Of a stretch of 64,000 nucleotides of DNA, positions 9,256 through 19,421 are shown one piece after another (within the stretch, counting starts at the first letter, position 1; each line of letters opens with the position of its first letter). The notes below the pieces were generated by a model. That model ran no database searches and was not told where the DNA came from. It saw only the letters and a program-made list of their open reading frames with translations. The stretch spans positions 3,837,001-3,901,000 of the forward strand of contig NZ_CP107716.1 in the NCBI RefSeq assembly GCF_025854335.1. The letters run 5' to 3'. The translations under genes and the position numbers were made by a program. The DNA comes from Pelagibacterium flavum (GTDB lineage: Bacteria; Pseudomonadota; Alphaproteobacteria; Rhizobiales; Devosiaceae).

Positions 9256-11592
9256 ATGCCGCTTTTTATCCTCCCCCGCCTGTTCCGGTTCGTTGCTGTC
9301 ATAGTCATTGGTCTGGGGCTTTGCCTGCCAGCGATGGCGCAGGACGAGGCCACCGACACCGGCAGCGAAAGCCCACAGGAGGCACTGAGCCAGCTGATCG
9401 AGGTGCTGCGCGACGATGCAGCGCGCGATGCACTGATTGCCGAACTGGAAGCGGGGCTCGAAGGCAGCGCGACGAGTGATGGCGCCACCGAATCGACCGA
9501 GGGCGGCGAGGGCAATGAATTGCAGTCGATCGGCGGTCAGATTTCCGACGTCACCCTATCTGCGGTCGAGAACACCATGGCCTCGCTGGGTCAGCTGTGG
9601 CGGCAGCTGACCGCCACGCCGGAAATCTTTGCGGCACTTTCGCTTTCGGAGCTCAATGCGCTGTGGGCCATTCTGGCCAATGTCGCCGCTCTGGTGGTTC
9701 TGACCTATGGCGGACTGTTTTTGATGCGTCGGCTGGTGCGCATTCCGCGCGAGCGGCTGCGGGCGCTGTTCAATTCAGGCGGCTGGATCGCCAAGCCGGT
9801 GGCGCTGGTTCTCGAATTCATGCTCGACGTGCTGGCGGCGGCCATTCCCTATGCCGTGGGCTATGGCATCGCGGCGGTGTTTCTAGGCGAGGCCGGGGTA
9901 ATCCGGCTCGAGCATGCGCTCTATCTCAATGCGTTCCTGATGGTCGAAATCGTGATGGCGATCATCCTGACCATTGTTTCGCCCAACCTGCCCGAGCAGC
10001 GGCTCGTGCATCTGTCGGACGGCGAGGCGAAATCGGTGATGGGGTGGTCGCGGTTCATCATCTCGCTGTTCGTTTTCGGGCAGATGATGGTGCTGCCGCT
10101 TATAGCCGCCAGCGTTTCGTTTGCAGCGGGGCGGGCCATTTCGGTTGTCCTTTTGCTTTTGACGCTGATTGCCATGGCAGTGGCGGTGATGGTGGCGCGC
10201 CAGCCGGTCAAACACAAGCTGATGGCGATGATCGAGAACAAGGAGGCGCAGCGCGGGTTGGGCCTGCCGATCCGCAACTGGCACATCTTTGCGCTGATCT
10301 ACCTGGCCGTTCTGGCGGTGATCGCTCTGACACGGACCAGCGTCCAGTTTCAGGCCTATGTCTGGGACAATGTGCAGGTGGTGATCGCCATCATGATCGG
10401 GGTGGTGATTCTCAATCTCATCAAGCGCAGCGCCCGCAAGGGGTTTAACCTGCCCGAAGGCCTGCGCAGGCGTTCGCCCGAGCTGCAGCGGCAATTGCAC
10501 AAGATCGTGCCCGCCGTGCTCAAGGTGGCGCGGTTCATCATTATCGGCTCGATCGTGATCTTCTGCCTGCACAAGCTGGGCTTTTTCAACTTTGTCGACT
10601 TTATTGAAGGCGAGTTCGGGGCGCGGGTGGCCGGATCGGCGGTGACGATCCTTATCATACTGAGTGTCGCGGTCCTTGCCTGGGTGGGGCTCAACACCTG
10701 GATGGACAGCCAGGTCAATCCCGAACTGGCGCCGGGCGCCACGGCGCGCAAGCGGACGCTGTTTGCTCTGTTGCGCAATGCGTTGACCATTGCTCTCATC
10801 GTCATCACGCTGATGTTCGTTCTGTCTGAAGTCGGCATCAATATTGCCCCGCTTCTGGCCTCGGCCGGTGTTCTGGGCCTCGCCATCGGTTTCGGGGCGC
10901 AAAAGCTGGTGCAGGACATCATCACTGGCATCTTCATCCAGCTTGAAGGGGCTATCGATGTGGGTGACGTTGTATCGGTTGGCGGAATTTCAGGTGTCGT
11001 CGAGCGGTTGACCATCCGCTCGGTCTCGCTGCGCGACATCGAGGGCTCCTATCACATCATTCCGTTTTCCTCGGTCGATACGGTCACCAATTTCATGCGC
11101 GGCTTTTCCTATGCGGTCATCGACATGGGAGTGGGCTATCGCGAGAATGTCGAAGAAGCCCGCCAGGCCATGCTTGATGCGTTCGAAGAATTGCGGGCCG
11201 ATCCCGAATATACGAGTGCGATCATCGACGATTTCGAATGGATGGGCGTCAATGCGTTCGGGGCGAGCGAAGTGGTGCTGCGGGCCCGCATCAAGACGCT
11301 GCCCGGCAAGCAATGGGGCATCAAGCGGGCCTACAACGCCATCGTGAAGCGGATATTTGACGCGCGCGACATCGAAATCCCCTTCCCACACCAGACTTTG
11401 TATTTCGGCGTGGGCAAGGACGGCAAGGCACCGCCCATGCATATGGTTCGCGAGGACGAGCCAGCCGACGATACGGCGACGGCGAAACCGGCCAAAACGC
11501 TGGAGGCCAAGCCAAAGCGCCGGCGGCGCGAGGACGAAATCGCGGGTAAGGATATGCCCGATGTCGATGAGGGCCCAGAGGACGAGAACTGA
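9256..11592 (+). CDS. large MscS-family mechanosensitive channel
   Basis: A 778-aa inner-membrane protein with a signal sequence (ending LPAMAQ), a periplasmic Gln/Glu-rich helical stretch (residues about 25-115), then many transmembrane helices. The MscS core lies at about residues 500-700: pore helix with Gly/Ala pattern (ASAGVLGLAIGFGAQKLV), then the beta domain (DVGDVVSVGGISGVVERL). A charged tail of about 60 residues rich in Lys/Arg and acids follows. The multi-helix N terminus places it with the larger MscK/YbdG-like relatives rather than minimal MscS. Role: release of solutes under osmotic downshock. Confidence 0.88.
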   Translation: MPLFILPRLFRFVAVIVIGLGLCLPAMAQDEATDTGSESPQEALSQLIEVLRDDAARDALIAELEAGLEGSATSDGATESTEGGEGNELQSIGGQISDVTLSAVENTMASLGQLWRQLTATPEIFAALSLSELNALWAILANVAALVVLTYGGLFLMRRLVRIPRERLRALFNSGGWIAKPVALVLEFMLDVLAAAIPYAVGYGIAAVFLGEAGVIRLEHALYLNAFLMVEIVMAIILTIVSPNLPEQRLVHLSDGEAKSVMGWSRFIISLFVFGQMMVLPLIAASVSFAAGRAISVVLLLLTLIAMAVAVMVARQPVKHKLMAMIENKEAQRGLGLPIRNWHIFALIYLAVLAVIALTRTSVQFQAYVWDNVQVVIAIMIGVVILNLIKRSARKGFNLPEGLRRRSPELQRQLHKIVPAVLKVARFIIIGSIVIFCLHKLGFFNFVDFIEGEFGARVAGSAVTILIILSVAVLAWVGLNTWMDSQVNPELAPGATARKRTLFALLRNALTIALIVITLMFVLSEVGINIAPLLASAGVLGLAIGFGAQKLVQDIITGIFIQLEGAIDVGDVVSVGGISGVVERLTIRSVSLRDIEGSYHIIPFSSVDTVTNFMRGFSYAVIDMGVGYRENVEEARQAMLDAFEELRADPEYTSAIIDDFEWMGVNAFGASEVVLRARIKTLPGKQWGIKRAYNAIVKRIFDARDIEIPFPHQTLYFGVGKDGKAPPMHMVREDEPADDTATAKPAKTLEAKPKRRRREDEIAGKDMPDVDEGPEDEN

Positions 11593-11602
11593 GGTTCTCA
11601 GC

Positions 11603-11677
11603 TTTGTCGCGTTTCGCTTGCGCGGCCCTTCGGGTCCGAACCGGATAGGTGGGCGCCACCTATCCTGGAAACGCTCC
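11603..11677. repeat. intergenic hairpin repeat, copy A
   Basis: A 10-bp perfect stem, GGATAGGTGG at 11643-11652 and CCACCTATCC at 11656-11665, encloses a 3-nt loop. Outer flanks are TTTGTCGCG on the left and TGGAAACGCTCC on the right. Copy B at 12561 has the same flanks but a different stem, still perfectly paired. Confidence 0.75.
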
Positions 11678-11765
11678 GTGGCAAGGTTGACATGATGATG
11701 CCTTTTATCGGCCTTTCGATCGTGCTAGTGGACCGTGCTTTCCGAACTTAGTGCGAAAGCTCCTC

Positions 11766-12482
11766 ATGTCTCCGCTCTCCCATCCCTTCGATGCCGTCAT
11801 CTTCGATATGGACGGAACGCTGCTCGATACCGAAGCGGTGTTCAAGGCCATTGTCTATGAGGTTTGCACGGAGATGGGGTTCGAAATGACCGACCTCGTT
11901 CACGGGCGCATGGTGGGATCTTCGCACGAGGCGACAGCCGCGCTGCTACTGGAAAATTTCGGCGCGCATTTCCCCTATGAGATGTTCGACGACAAATGCC
12001 GGGCTTCCATGAAAATCCGGATGGCGGATGCCGTGCCGGTCAAGCCCGGCGCTGTGGAACTGGTCACGGCGCTGCGTGAGCTCGATATTCCGCTGGCGGT
12101 TGCGACCTCGTCGCGGGCCAATCATGCACTGGGCCATCTCGAAGCGGCGGGGGTGATCGGGTTTTTCGACACCATCGTTACCCGCGACGACGTCATCAAC
12201 CCAAAGCCGCACCCCGAACCCTACCTGACGGCAGCGCGGCGGCTCAAGGTCGATCCGGTTCATTGCGTGGCGTTCGAAGATTCGGTGTCGGGGGTTAGGG
12301 CGGCGCATGCTGCGGGTATGCGCACCGTAATGGTGCCCGATCTGGTTGCGCCGTCCGATGACGTCGCGGCGCTGTGCGTGGCGGTGCTCGAGAGCATGGC
12401 CCACGCCCATGAGCACTTGGTTTCAGCGCCCCGTTCTGCAAATGGCTTTCAGGAGCATTTGCAAGTAAAATCAAGAGGATAG
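11766..12482 (+). CDS. HAD family hydrolase, beta-phosphoglucomutase-like
   Basis: A 238-aa HAD-superfamily phosphatase. Motif I is DMDGTLLDTE near residue 15 (nucleophile and acid/base Asp), motif II is the Ser in ATSSRANHA, motif III the Lys in NPKPHPEPY, and motif IV the acidic FEDSVSGVRAA. A helical cap sits between motifs I and II. Substrate unknown; sugar phosphates are typical for this subgroup. I used ATG 11766; a GTG five codons earlier is possible. Confidence 0.82.
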   Translation: MSPLSHPFDAVIFDMDGTLLDTEAVFKAIVYEVCTEMGFEMTDLVHGRMVGSSHEATAALLLENFGAHFPYEMFDDKCRASMKIRMADAVPVKPGAVELVTALRELDIPLAVATSSRANHALGHLEAAGVIGFFDTIVTRDDVINPKPHPEPYLTAARRLKVDPVHCVAFEDSVSGVRAAHAAGMRTVMVPDLVAPSDDVAALCVAVLESMAHAHEHLVSAPRSANGFQEHLQVKSRG

Positions 12483-12560
12483 ACACAGCGCATCGGTTGG
12501 GCTAGGGGCTAGCCTATTGCTTCTCAACCGTCGGAGCGCTTGAGGCGCTCTCGGTCCTTG

Positions 12561-12614
12561 TTTGTCGCGCTTCCGAACCGCAAAAGTGGAGACCACTTTT
12601 GCTGGAAGCACTCC
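12561..12614. repeat. intergenic hairpin repeat, copy B
   Basis: A 10-bp perfect stem, GCAAAAGTGG at 12580-12589 and CCACTTTTGC at 12593-12602, with loop AGA. Left flank TTTGTCGCGCTTCCGAACC and right flank TGGAAGCACTCC match copy A, and outer bases GCTTCC/GGAAGC can pair to extend the stem. It lies directly upstream of the cation transporter, and an open frame runs through it by chance. Confidence 0.75.
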
Positions 12615-12626
12615 AGGTTGCCCGCC

Positions 12627-13514
12627 ATGTCACAGGTCCTCAAACTCGCCATCGGAAGTATCGTCGTCGCGCTGGGCGTTCTGGCGCTGAAATTGTGGGC
12701 GGCTCAGATCACCGGGTCGGTGGCGTTGCTCTCGGATGCGCTGGAATCGATTGTCAATCTGGCGACAGCGGTGGCGGCGCTGGTCGCCGTGCGCCTTGCG
12801 GCCCGGCCTGCCGATTCCAAAATGCCCTTCGGCTACTACAAGGCGGAATATTTTTCCGCGGTGCTCGAGGGCGTGTTCATCGTCGTTGCGGCGCTGCTGA
12901 TCTTTCATCAGGCCTGGCAGGGATTCATGGCCCCCACCCCGCTTGATGCTCCGTTCGAGGGCATCGCCATTTCCATGGTAGCGACGGCGATCAACTGGGG
13001 CTGGAGCGTGGTTCTGGTGCGGCAAGGGCGCAAGCTGCAATCGCCGGCGCTCGAAGCCGACGGGCACCATCTTTGGACCGACGTGGTCTCTTCGCTCGGC
13101 GTCGCCGTGGGGCTGGTTCTGGTGGTGGTGAGCGAACAGCCCCTGCTCGATGCGGCTCTGGCGGTGCTGGTGGGGCTCAATATCCTGTGGTCGGGCTCAA
13201 AGCTCCTGGCGCACAGTGTAGGCGGGCTGATGGATGTTTCGGCGGGGCCCGAACGGCTCGACGCCATCCGCCAGACCATCGCCGACAACGCCGACGGGGC
13301 CATCGAGGCCCATGACGTGCGGGCCCGTGAGGCGGGCAAGGCGGTGTTCATCGATTTCCATCTTGTGGTGCCCGCTGCAATGAGCGTCAAGGACGCCCAC
13401 GACATCTGCGACCGGATCGAGGTGGCGCTCAAAAACACCGATTCCGGCGCCATAATCACCATCCACGTGGAGCCCGAGCACAAGGCCAAGCACTCCGGGA
13501 TCGTCGTGCTGTGA
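12627..13514 (+). CDS. cation diffusion facilitator (CDF) family transporter
   Basis: A 295-aa membrane transporter with about six hydrophobic helices in the first 210 residues, an Asp-containing SDALESIVNLATA in helix 2 and GHHLWTDVVSS in helix 5, both placed like CDF metal-binding sites, and a cytoplasmic C-terminal domain of about 80 residues. Family role: efflux of Zn, Fe, Co or similar divalent cations in exchange for protons. Metal preference cannot be told. The start at 12627 avoids the upstream repeat B. Confidence 0.88.
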   Translation: MSQVLKLAIGSIVVALGVLALKLWAAQITGSVALLSDALESIVNLATAVAALVAVRLAARPADSKMPFGYYKAEYFSAVLEGVFIVVAALLIFHQAWQGFMAPTPLDAPFEGIAISMVATAINWGWSVVLVRQGRKLQSPALEADGHHLWTDVVSSLGVAVGLVLVVVSEQPLLDAALAVLVGLNILWSGSKLLAHSVGGLMDVSAGPERLDAIRQTIADNADGAIEAHDVRAREAGKAVFIDFHLVVPAAMSVKDAHDICDRIEVALKNTDSGAIITIHVEPEHKAKHSGIVVL

Positions 13515-13737
13515 AAGTGCGCCGGGCGGAGTCGGCAAAAATTTGCATAAAATCCAAGGTGTTTGAAGCACTCCCCGTTCAGGCCCCTCCTTTAGGGCTC
13601 TTTGCAATACGATCCAAAAGCGATACAAATTAACCATTGATTAAGCTTAACATCGCGTTAATGGCATAATCGGGTTAAGGGTCAGGGCAACGAGATAACG
13701 GCATCACTGTGAGGTGCCGAACCGGACAAGGGGACAC

Positions 13738-14325
13738 ATGGCTGGCGATTTGGCGCGGGGCAAGCACGCCATCTTGAAGCGGGTGACAGGGGCCGTTCTC
13801 GGTCTGGTGAGCCTGTTTCCGGCATATGCTGAAGAAGCGGTTCTGACCGCTGATCTGCTCAGCGAATACGTTTCCCAGGGCTATGTGAGCACCGCCGAGC
13901 GCAAGCAGTTTGCGGCTGCGGAAATCGAGTGCCTTGCCCAGGCGATCTACCATGAATCGCGTGGCGAACCCGATCGCGGCCAATGGGCCGTTGCATCGGT
14001 GATCCTCAACAGGGTCGACAGCCGCACCTATCCCGATACCGTTTGCGGCGTGGTGTTCCAGAATGCCCATATGGTCAATCGCTGCCAGTTTTCCTTTGCC
14101 TGCGACGGTCGCCCTGATGATGGCGGGCACGGCAATATCATTGATCGGGAAAGCTGGGTTCAATCCAACATCATGGCGCTGATCGCCTATCGCAAATCGC
14201 TCGAGGGCAAGCGGCCTGAGGACGGGCTGACCACGGCGATGCACTTCCACACCACCACGGTTTCGCCCTCCTGGGCCTCGGCCTATACGCAGGTCGCCGC
14301 GATCGGCAATCACATCTTTTATTGA
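13738..14325 (+). CDS. cell wall hydrolase, SleB/Hydrolase_2 family
   Basis: A 195-aa protein with an N-terminal hydrophobic export signal (about residues 14-32) and a SleB-like hydrolase domain: [15 protein letters not shown] carries the conserved catalytic Glu, followed by [13 protein letters not shown] and a Cys-containing CQFSFACDG segment. Family members cleave peptidoglycan. ATG 13738 is preceded by AAGGGG. It stands alone downstream of the CDF gene and convergent to pckA. Confidence 0.85.
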   Translation: MAGDLARGKHAILKRVTGAVLGLVSLFPAYAEEAVLTADLLSEYVSQGYVSTAERKQFAAAEIECLAQAIYHESRGEPDRGQWAVASVILNRVDSRTYPDTVCGVVFQNAHMVNRCQFSFACDGRPDDGGHGNIIDRESWVQSNIMALIAYRKSLEGKRPEDGLTTAMHFHTTTVSPSWASAYTQVAAIGNHIFY

Positions 14326-14370
14326 TCGAAGGCCGAGGTGACAGAACAGCGGGCATGACCGGGCCGAACC

Positions 14371-14413
14371 TTTCACAAAAGAAAACCCGCACCGGACGTA
14401 TCCGGCGCAGGCT
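14371..14413 (-). terminator. intrinsic terminator of pckA
   Basis: On the minus strand, a 12-bp stem with some G-U pairs and a TACG loop is followed by TTTCTTTTG. It lies about 30 bp beyond the pckA stop. Confidence 0.75.
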
Positions 14414-14443
14414 TTCCTCACTGTGAGATGTTTCCCCCGATGC

Positions 14444-16051
14444 TTATTCGGCAGCCACTGCAAGGCGCGGGCCGGCTTCGGCGATCTGGGCGTCGGCAGC
14501 GGCAAATTTTTCGAAATTGGCTTCGAAAAGGCCGACAAGCTTGGCTGACTGGCGGTCATAGGCAGCCTTGTCTTCCCAGGTTTCACGCGGTGTAAGGAGC
14601 CTGGAATCCACACCTTCAACCGCGAGCGGGACGGCAAAGCCGAACACTGGATCGATACGGGCCGGAACGTTGATCAATTCGCCCGACAGCGCCGCATTGA
14701 GCAGACGACGGGTATCCTTGATCGAAATGCGCTTGCCAACGCCATAGGCGCCGCCGGTCCAGCCGGTGTTGATGAGCCAGCATTCGGCGAGGCTCTCGCG
14801 GATGCGCTTTTTGAGCATGCGGCCATAGACAGTTGGGTGCAGGCTCATGAAGGGGGCACCGAAACAGGCCGAGAAAGTGGCCTGGGGTTCGGTGACACCG
14901 CGCTCGGTTCCGGCGACCTTGGCGGTGTATCCGGAAAGGAAGTGATAGATCGCCTGATCGGGCGACAGCCGGGCAATGGGGGGCAGGACACCAAAGGCAT
15001 CGGCAGTCAGAAGCACCACATTGGTGGGCGTGGGGCCGGTCCCGGTGCGCGAGACGTTGTCGAGCACATAGAGCGGGTAGGCGGCGCGGGTGTTCTCGGT
15101 TTTCGATCCATCGTCGAAATCGGGCTCGCGGGTGTTCTCGTCGAGCACGACGTTTTCCAGCACCGTTCCGAAGCGCTTGGTGGCGGCGAAAATTTCCGGC
15201 TCAGCCTGGGGCGAGAGGTTGATGGTCTTGGCATAGCACCCGCCTTCGAGGTTGAAGACGCCATCATCGGACCAGCCATGCTCGTCATCGCCGATCAGAA
15301 TGCGCTCGGGGTCGGTGGACAGGGTGGTCTTGCCGGTGCCTGAGAGGCCAAAGAACAGCGCCGTGTCGCCCTGCTTGCCGGTGTTGGCGGAGCAGTGCAT
15401 GGGCAGAACGCCATCTGATGGCGCATGGAAATTGAACAGCGAAAACACCGATTTCTTGATTTCGCCGGCATAGGCCGTGCCGCCGATCAGAACGATATTG
15501 CGGCTCAGATCGAGCGCAATAACGGTTTCGCTGCGGGTGCCATGGCGCGCCGGGTCGGCCTTGAAAGCGGGATTGTGCAGGATCGTTACATCGGGAGCAA
15601 AGCCGGTAAGGCCGGCGCGCGCCGGGCGGATCAACAGATTGCGGATGAACAGAGCATGCCAGGCCGACGGGGTCAGCACTTCGACATTGAGCTGATGTTT
15701 GAGATCGGCACCCGCGAAAAGCTGCTGACCGAACAGGTCGGCACCTGCGAGCGACGCCGTGAAATCGGCGAGCAGGATTTCGAACTGGGCCGGATCGAGC
15801 GCCTTGGTGTTATCCCACCAGACCAGTTTTTCGGTCAAATCGTCGCGCACGATAAACTTGTCAGACGGCGAGCGGCCGGTGAACTTGCCAGTATCGGCGA
15901 CAAAAGCACCATCGGCGCTGAGCCGCCCCTCGCCGTTGGCGATGGCGGTTTCAACAAGGATCGGCGCGGCGTCGTTGAACCGGACCGATGCGGCTTTGGC
16001 AGCAACGGTCTTGGCAAGGCTCTGGCACGTGGTGGCGGTCATCTCTGGCAC
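14444..16051 (-). CDS. pckA: phosphoenolpyruvate carboxykinase (ATP)
   Basis: A 535-aa enzyme, full length for the ATP-dependent family. It converts oxaloacetate and ATP to phosphoenolpyruvate, the first step of gluconeogenesis. The P-loop [13 protein letters not shown] lies near residue 235 and the metal-binding [16 protein letters not shown] just after. It is divergent from chvI across about 250 bp, the conserved rhizobial arrangement; in relatives ChvI-ChvG affects pckA expression, which is established for Agrobacterium and not visible here. Confidence 0.97.
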   Translation of the reverse strand: MPEMTATTCQSLAKTVAAKAASVRFNDAAPILVETAIANGEGRLSADGAFVADTGKFTGRSPSDKFIVRDDLTEKLVWWDNTKALDPAQFEILLADFTASLAGADLFGQQLFAGADLKHQLNVEVLTPSAWHALFIRNLLIRPARAGLTGFAPDVTILHNPAFKADPARHGTRSETVIALDLSRNIVLIGGTAYAGEIKKSVFSLFNFHAPSDGVLPMHCSANTGKQGDTALFFGLSGTGKTTLSTDPERILIGDDEHGWSDDGVFNLEGGCYAKTINLSPQAEPEIFAATKRFGTVLENVVLDENTREPDFDDGSKTENTRAAYPLYVLDNVSRTGTGPTPTNVVLLTADAFGVLPPIARLSPDQAIYHFLSGYTAKVAGTERGVTEPQATFSACFGAPFMSLHPTVYGRMLKKRIRESLAECWLINTGWTGGAYGVGKRISIKDTRRLLNAALSGELINVPARIDPVFGFAVPLAVEGVDSRLLTPRETWEDKAAYDRQSAKLVGLFEANFEKFAAADAQIAEAGPRLAVAAE

Positions 16052-16304
16052 TCATAAATCCTATGGCATATTGAGCGCCACCATAGTCCCCCCGCCAGCC
16101 CCGCTTCCATCTGGCAATGGGTCGTAAGACGTTCGTCTAGCGCACCGGCATGGAACCGGGGCCACAAGCAAGCGTTTGGTTTTGCCATAATTTGCGCGTA
16201 TTGTGCACGGCAAAAGTCGACACAAGAGTTTCACTGAAGCGACATTGAAAAGCGCCCCATGCAGTCTTACCTGCCGGGCGCTTGCAACAGATAAAGGGAA
16301 ATCC

Positions 16305-17021
16305 ATGCCCAAAATCGCTCTTGTCGATGACGACCGCAATATTTTGACGTCGGTCTCGATGACGCTGGAGGCGGAAGGCTATCAGGTTGCCACCTATACC
16401 GATGGTGCGTCAGGACTTGACGGGCTGACATCGGAGCGTCCCGATCTGGCCATCCTCGATATCAAGATGCCCCGCATGGACGGCATGGAGTTGCTGCGCC
16501 GGTTGCGGCAGAAATCGGATGTTCCAGTGATCTTTCTGACCTCCAAGGATGAAGAGATCGACGAGTTGTTCGGGCTCAAGATGGGGGCCGATGATTTCAT
16601 CACCAAGCCCTTTTCCCAGCGCCTGCTGGTCGAGCGCGTCAAGGCCGTGCTGCGCCGTGCCGCCGCACCCAAGGAGGCCGGTTCGACCGTAGTCAATGGC
16701 GACGAGGGCGCGCCAAAGACCTCACTGGAACGCGGCGCGCTGGTGATGGATCAGGAGCGCCACACCTGCACCTGGAAGGGCCAGCGGGTGACGCTGACGG
16801 TGACCGAATTTCTGATCCTTCTGGCGCTGGCCCAGCGGCCGGGCGTGGTCAAGAGCCGCAATGCGCTGATGGATGCGGCCTATGACGACCAGGTTTATGT
16901 GGACGACCGGACGATCGACAGCCACATCAAGCGGCTGCGCAAGAAGTTCAAGAGCACCGACGACAGTTTTGACATGATCGAAACGCTCTATGGGGTGGGC
17001 TACCGCTTCAAGGAGCAATAA
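16305..17021 (+). CDS. chvI: response regulator ChvI
   Basis: A 238-aa OmpR-type response regulator: receiver domain (residues 1-120) with acidic pocket VDDD and phosphoacceptor Asp52 in LAILDIKMP, and a C-terminal winged-helix DNA-binding domain (about 140-238, ending [10 protein letters not shown]). It is followed by its kinase gene chvG. In related bacteria this pair responds to acid and envelope stress and is needed for host infection. ATG 16305 is preceded by AAAGGGA. Confidence 0.94.
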   Translation: MPKIALVDDDRNILTSVSMTLEAEGYQVATYTDGASGLDGLTSERPDLAILDIKMPRMDGMELLRRLRQKSDVPVIFLTSKDEEIDELFGLKMGADDFITKPFSQRLLVERVKAVLRRAAAPKEAGSTVVNGDEGAPKTSLERGALVMDQERHTCTWKGQRVTLTVTEFLILLALAQRPGVVKSRNALMDAAYDDQVYVDDRTIDSHIKRLRKKFKSTDDSFDMIETLYGVGYRFKEQ

Positions 17022-17055
17022 AACAATGCCTTCGGCATTTGTTTGAAGGCGCTCC
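17014..17055. repeat. intergenic hairpin repeat, copy D, overlapping the chvI stop and the annotated chvG start
   Basis: Stem AAACAATGCC at 17021-17030 and GGCATTTGTTT at 17034-17044 (one bulged T), loop TTC, then a right flank TGAAGGCGCTCC resembling TGGAAGCACTCC of copy B. The chvI stop codon is at its left edge. The TTG used as chvG start lies in its right arm. Confidence 0.5.
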
Positions 17056-18845
17056 AATTGGACGCAGGCGAAACCATTTCAGGATCGGCCCCCTCATCGA
17101 AGGGGGAAGAAAAGGCCAAGGCCGCCCAGGCACGCCAGGCGGCCCGGCAGCCGCTTTTGCGCGCGCTGTTTGCGTTTTTCCGCGGCGTGGGGCGCCTGGT
17201 CAACTTCACGTTCTTTTCGTCCCTCACCCGCCGGATCGTGATCCTCAACCTGGTGGCCCTGGCGGTTCTGGTTGCCGGGATCATGTATCTCAACACCTTC
17301 AGGGCCGGACTGATCGACGTGCGCGTCTCAGCGCTCAGGGTGCAGGGGGAAATCATTTCCGCGGCTGTCGCGGCATCGGCAACCGCCAACTCCGATCAGA
17401 TTACTGTCAATCCCGACAGGCTGCTTGAGCTCTATATGGGGGATTTTCCCTCGTCCTATACGCTATTTGATCCGGCGCTCGAATTTCCCATTAGCCCCGA
17501 ACGGGTGGCGCCGCTGCTGCGAAACCTCGTGACCCCCACGCGTACGCGCGCCCGGATCTACGATCGGGACGGGCTGATGATTCTCGATTCCAACAATATC
17601 TATGCCAGCGGGGAAATCCTGCGCTCCACGAGCACGCAGGAGAGCCCGCAATCGCAGCCGTTCTTTTTTGGCATCTGGAACTGGTTCGGGCGGCTTTGGC
17701 GGGGCGGGGAATATCCGGTCTATCAGGATTATCCGGCCCATGAAGGGCTGCGCTATCCCGAGGTCGCGTCCGCGCTCAACGGGTCGCCGGCCGATATCGT
17801 GCGGGTGGACGCGCGCGGGCAATTGGTGGTGTCTGTGGCCGTTCCCGTGCAGCGTCAGCGCTCGGTGGTGGGCGCGCTGCTGCTATCCACCAGTCCGGGG
17901 GAGATCGATGCCATCGTTGCCCAGGAGCGCTGGTCGATCCTGCGGCTTGCGCTGGTGGCGGCGCTGGTAACGGGCACACTTTCGGCGCTGATGGCGGGCA
18001 CGATTGCCGGGCCGATGCGGCGGCTCTCGGCGGCGGCCGAGCGGGTGCAAAGCTCGATGAAGGCCCGGGCGGAAATCCCCGACTATACCGACCGGTCCGA
18101 CGAGATCGGGCATTTGTCAGGCTCGCTGCGCGCCATGACCAACGCGCTTTACAACCGTATCGAAGCGATCGAGCGGTTTGCGGCCGATGTGGCCCATGAG
18201 CTGAAAAATCCCCTGACCTCGCTGCGCAGCGCCGTGGAAACCCTGCCACTTGCCAAGACCGAAAAGGACAGAAAGCGGCTTGCCGACATCATCCAGCATG
18301 ACGTGCGCCGTCTCGACCGCCTGATCTCGGATATTTCCAACGCCAGCCGGATCGATGCGGAGCTGGCGCGCGAAAACACCGAAACGGTCCATCTGGGTGA
18401 ACTGGCAGCCGCCATCGTTTCGATCCAGGCCGATCTGGCCGCCAATCGGAACGTGTCGGTCGAACTCAAGATCGAAGACAGCAAGTATGCGCCGCTGGTC
18501 AAGGGACACGACACGCGGCTGGCGCAGGTCTTTACCAATCTGATCGACAATGCTGTATCCTTTTCGCCCGATCGCGGCACCGTGACGGTCCGCATCACCA
18601 CCGATGCCGAAAACGTCGTTGCGCAGGTGGAAGATCAGGGGCCTGGACTGGGAGACGCTGAAAAGGTGTTCCAGCGATTTTACACCGACCGGCCCGAAGG
18701 CGAGAGCTTTGGCGACCATTCGGGGCTGGGGCTGTCGATTTCGCGCCAGATCGCCCAGGCCCATCAGGGTACGCTTGACGCAGGCAACCAAAGCAAGGCA
18801 ACTGGAGCGGTGTTTACCCTCACCCTACCCAGAGCTAAAACTTGA
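17043..18845 (+). CDS. chvG: sensor histidine kinase ChvG
   Basis: A 600-aa inner-membrane kinase: TM1 about residues 64-84, a periplasmic domain of about 210 residues, TM2 about 298-320, HAMP, then the H-box with phospho-His385 in ADVAHELKNPLTSL and an ATPase domain (NLIDNAVSF, DQGPGLG, GLGLSISR). It pairs with ChvI 21 bp upstream. The start is uncertain: no ATG is available before TM1, and the TTG at 17043 lies inside repeat copy D. A GTG at 17187 is another option. The stop overlaps hprK. Confidence 0.92.
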   Translation: MKALQLDAGETISGSAPSSKGEEKAKAAQARQAARQPLLRALFAFFRGVGRLVNFTFFSSLTRRIVILNLVALAVLVAGIMYLNTFRAGLIDVRVSALRVQGEIISAAVAASATANSDQITVNPDRLLELYMGDFPSSYTLFDPALEFPISPERVAPLLRNLVTPTRTRARIYDRDGLMILDSNNIYASGEILRSTSTQESPQSQPFFFGIWNWFGRLWRGGEYPVYQDYPAHEGLRYPEVASALNGSPADIVRVDARGQLVVSVAVPVQRQRSVVGALLLSTSPGEIDAIVAQERWSILRLALVAALVTGTLSALMAGTIAGPMRRLSAAAERVQSSMKARAEIPDYTDRSDEIGHLSGSLRAMTNALYNRIEAIERFAADVAHELKNPLTSLRSAVETLPLAKTEKDRKRLADIIQHDVRRLDRLISDISNASRIDAELARENTETVHLGELAAAIVSIQADLAANRNVSVELKIEDSKYAPLVKGHDTRLAQVFTNLIDNAVSFSPDRGTVTVRITTDAENVVAQVEDQGPGLGDAEKVFQRFYTDRPEGESFGDHSGLGLSISRQIAQAHQGTLDAGNQSKATGAVFTLTLPRAKT

Positions 18846-19309
18846 GCGCAGAAAAGCACAACGCCCACGGCACCGGTATCCTGATCGGCCATCACGGCAT
18901 TCTTCTGACCGGCGTTTCGGGCGCGGGCAAATCGCTTCTGGCGCTCGACCTGCTCGAACAGGCGCGGTTGCGGGGGGAAACGGCGCTGCTGATTTCCGAT
19001 GACCGGGTGGTGCTGTCCACCGATGAGGACGGGCTGATCATGGAAGCGCCCGACACCATCGAGGGCATGATCGAATTGCGCGGGCGCGGCATCATCACGT
19101 TGCCCTTTGCCAAAAAGGCGCATGTCCATCTGGTCGTCGATCTCGTGGAAGAAGAAGAGCGCCTGCTCGAGGAATCGGCACTGACCACGAAGATCCAAGG
19201 AATCTGGGTGCCACGCTGTCCGGTGCCACGGCGCGGGCGGATCGACGGGCTGCACCAGCGGTTTCTGGTTCATGCCGCGTTAAGGGCGCTTGGCGCAAAT
19301 CTGCAATAA
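18842..19309 (+). CDS. hprK: HPr kinase/phosphorylase, short alphaproteobacterial form
   Basis: A 155-aa protein corresponding only to the C-terminal catalytic domain of HprK; the N-terminal domain of Firmicute enzymes is missing, which is normal in alphaproteobacteria. The Walker A motif GVSGAGKS is at about residues 24-31. It phosphorylates a serine on HPr (gene at 19817). The TTG start overlaps the chvG stop, implying translational coupling of the envelope-stress kinase with PTS control. Confidence 0.92.
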   Translation: MSAEKHNAHGTGILIGHHGILLTGVSGAGKSLLALDLLEQARLRGETALLISDDRVVLSTDEDGLIMEAPDTIEGMIELRGRGIITLPFAKKAHVHLVVDLVEEEERLLEESALTTKIQGIWVPRCPVPRRGRIDGLHQRFLVHAALRALGANLQ

Positions 19310-19421
19310 GACCGGCAAACCCTACTCTCTTGGGAAAGCCGACCGAAAAGACTTGAAACCCGCGCCGAGCCGATCAAGACTTCGCCCGGTTGCGCGGACA
19401 GAAAAAGGTAGCGAAGCGATC

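Noticed and set aside
13515..13737. Further copy of the hairpin repeat near 13560
   Set aside because: Only the right flank TTTGAAGCACTCC is recognisable; no paired stem could be found, so it was not counted.
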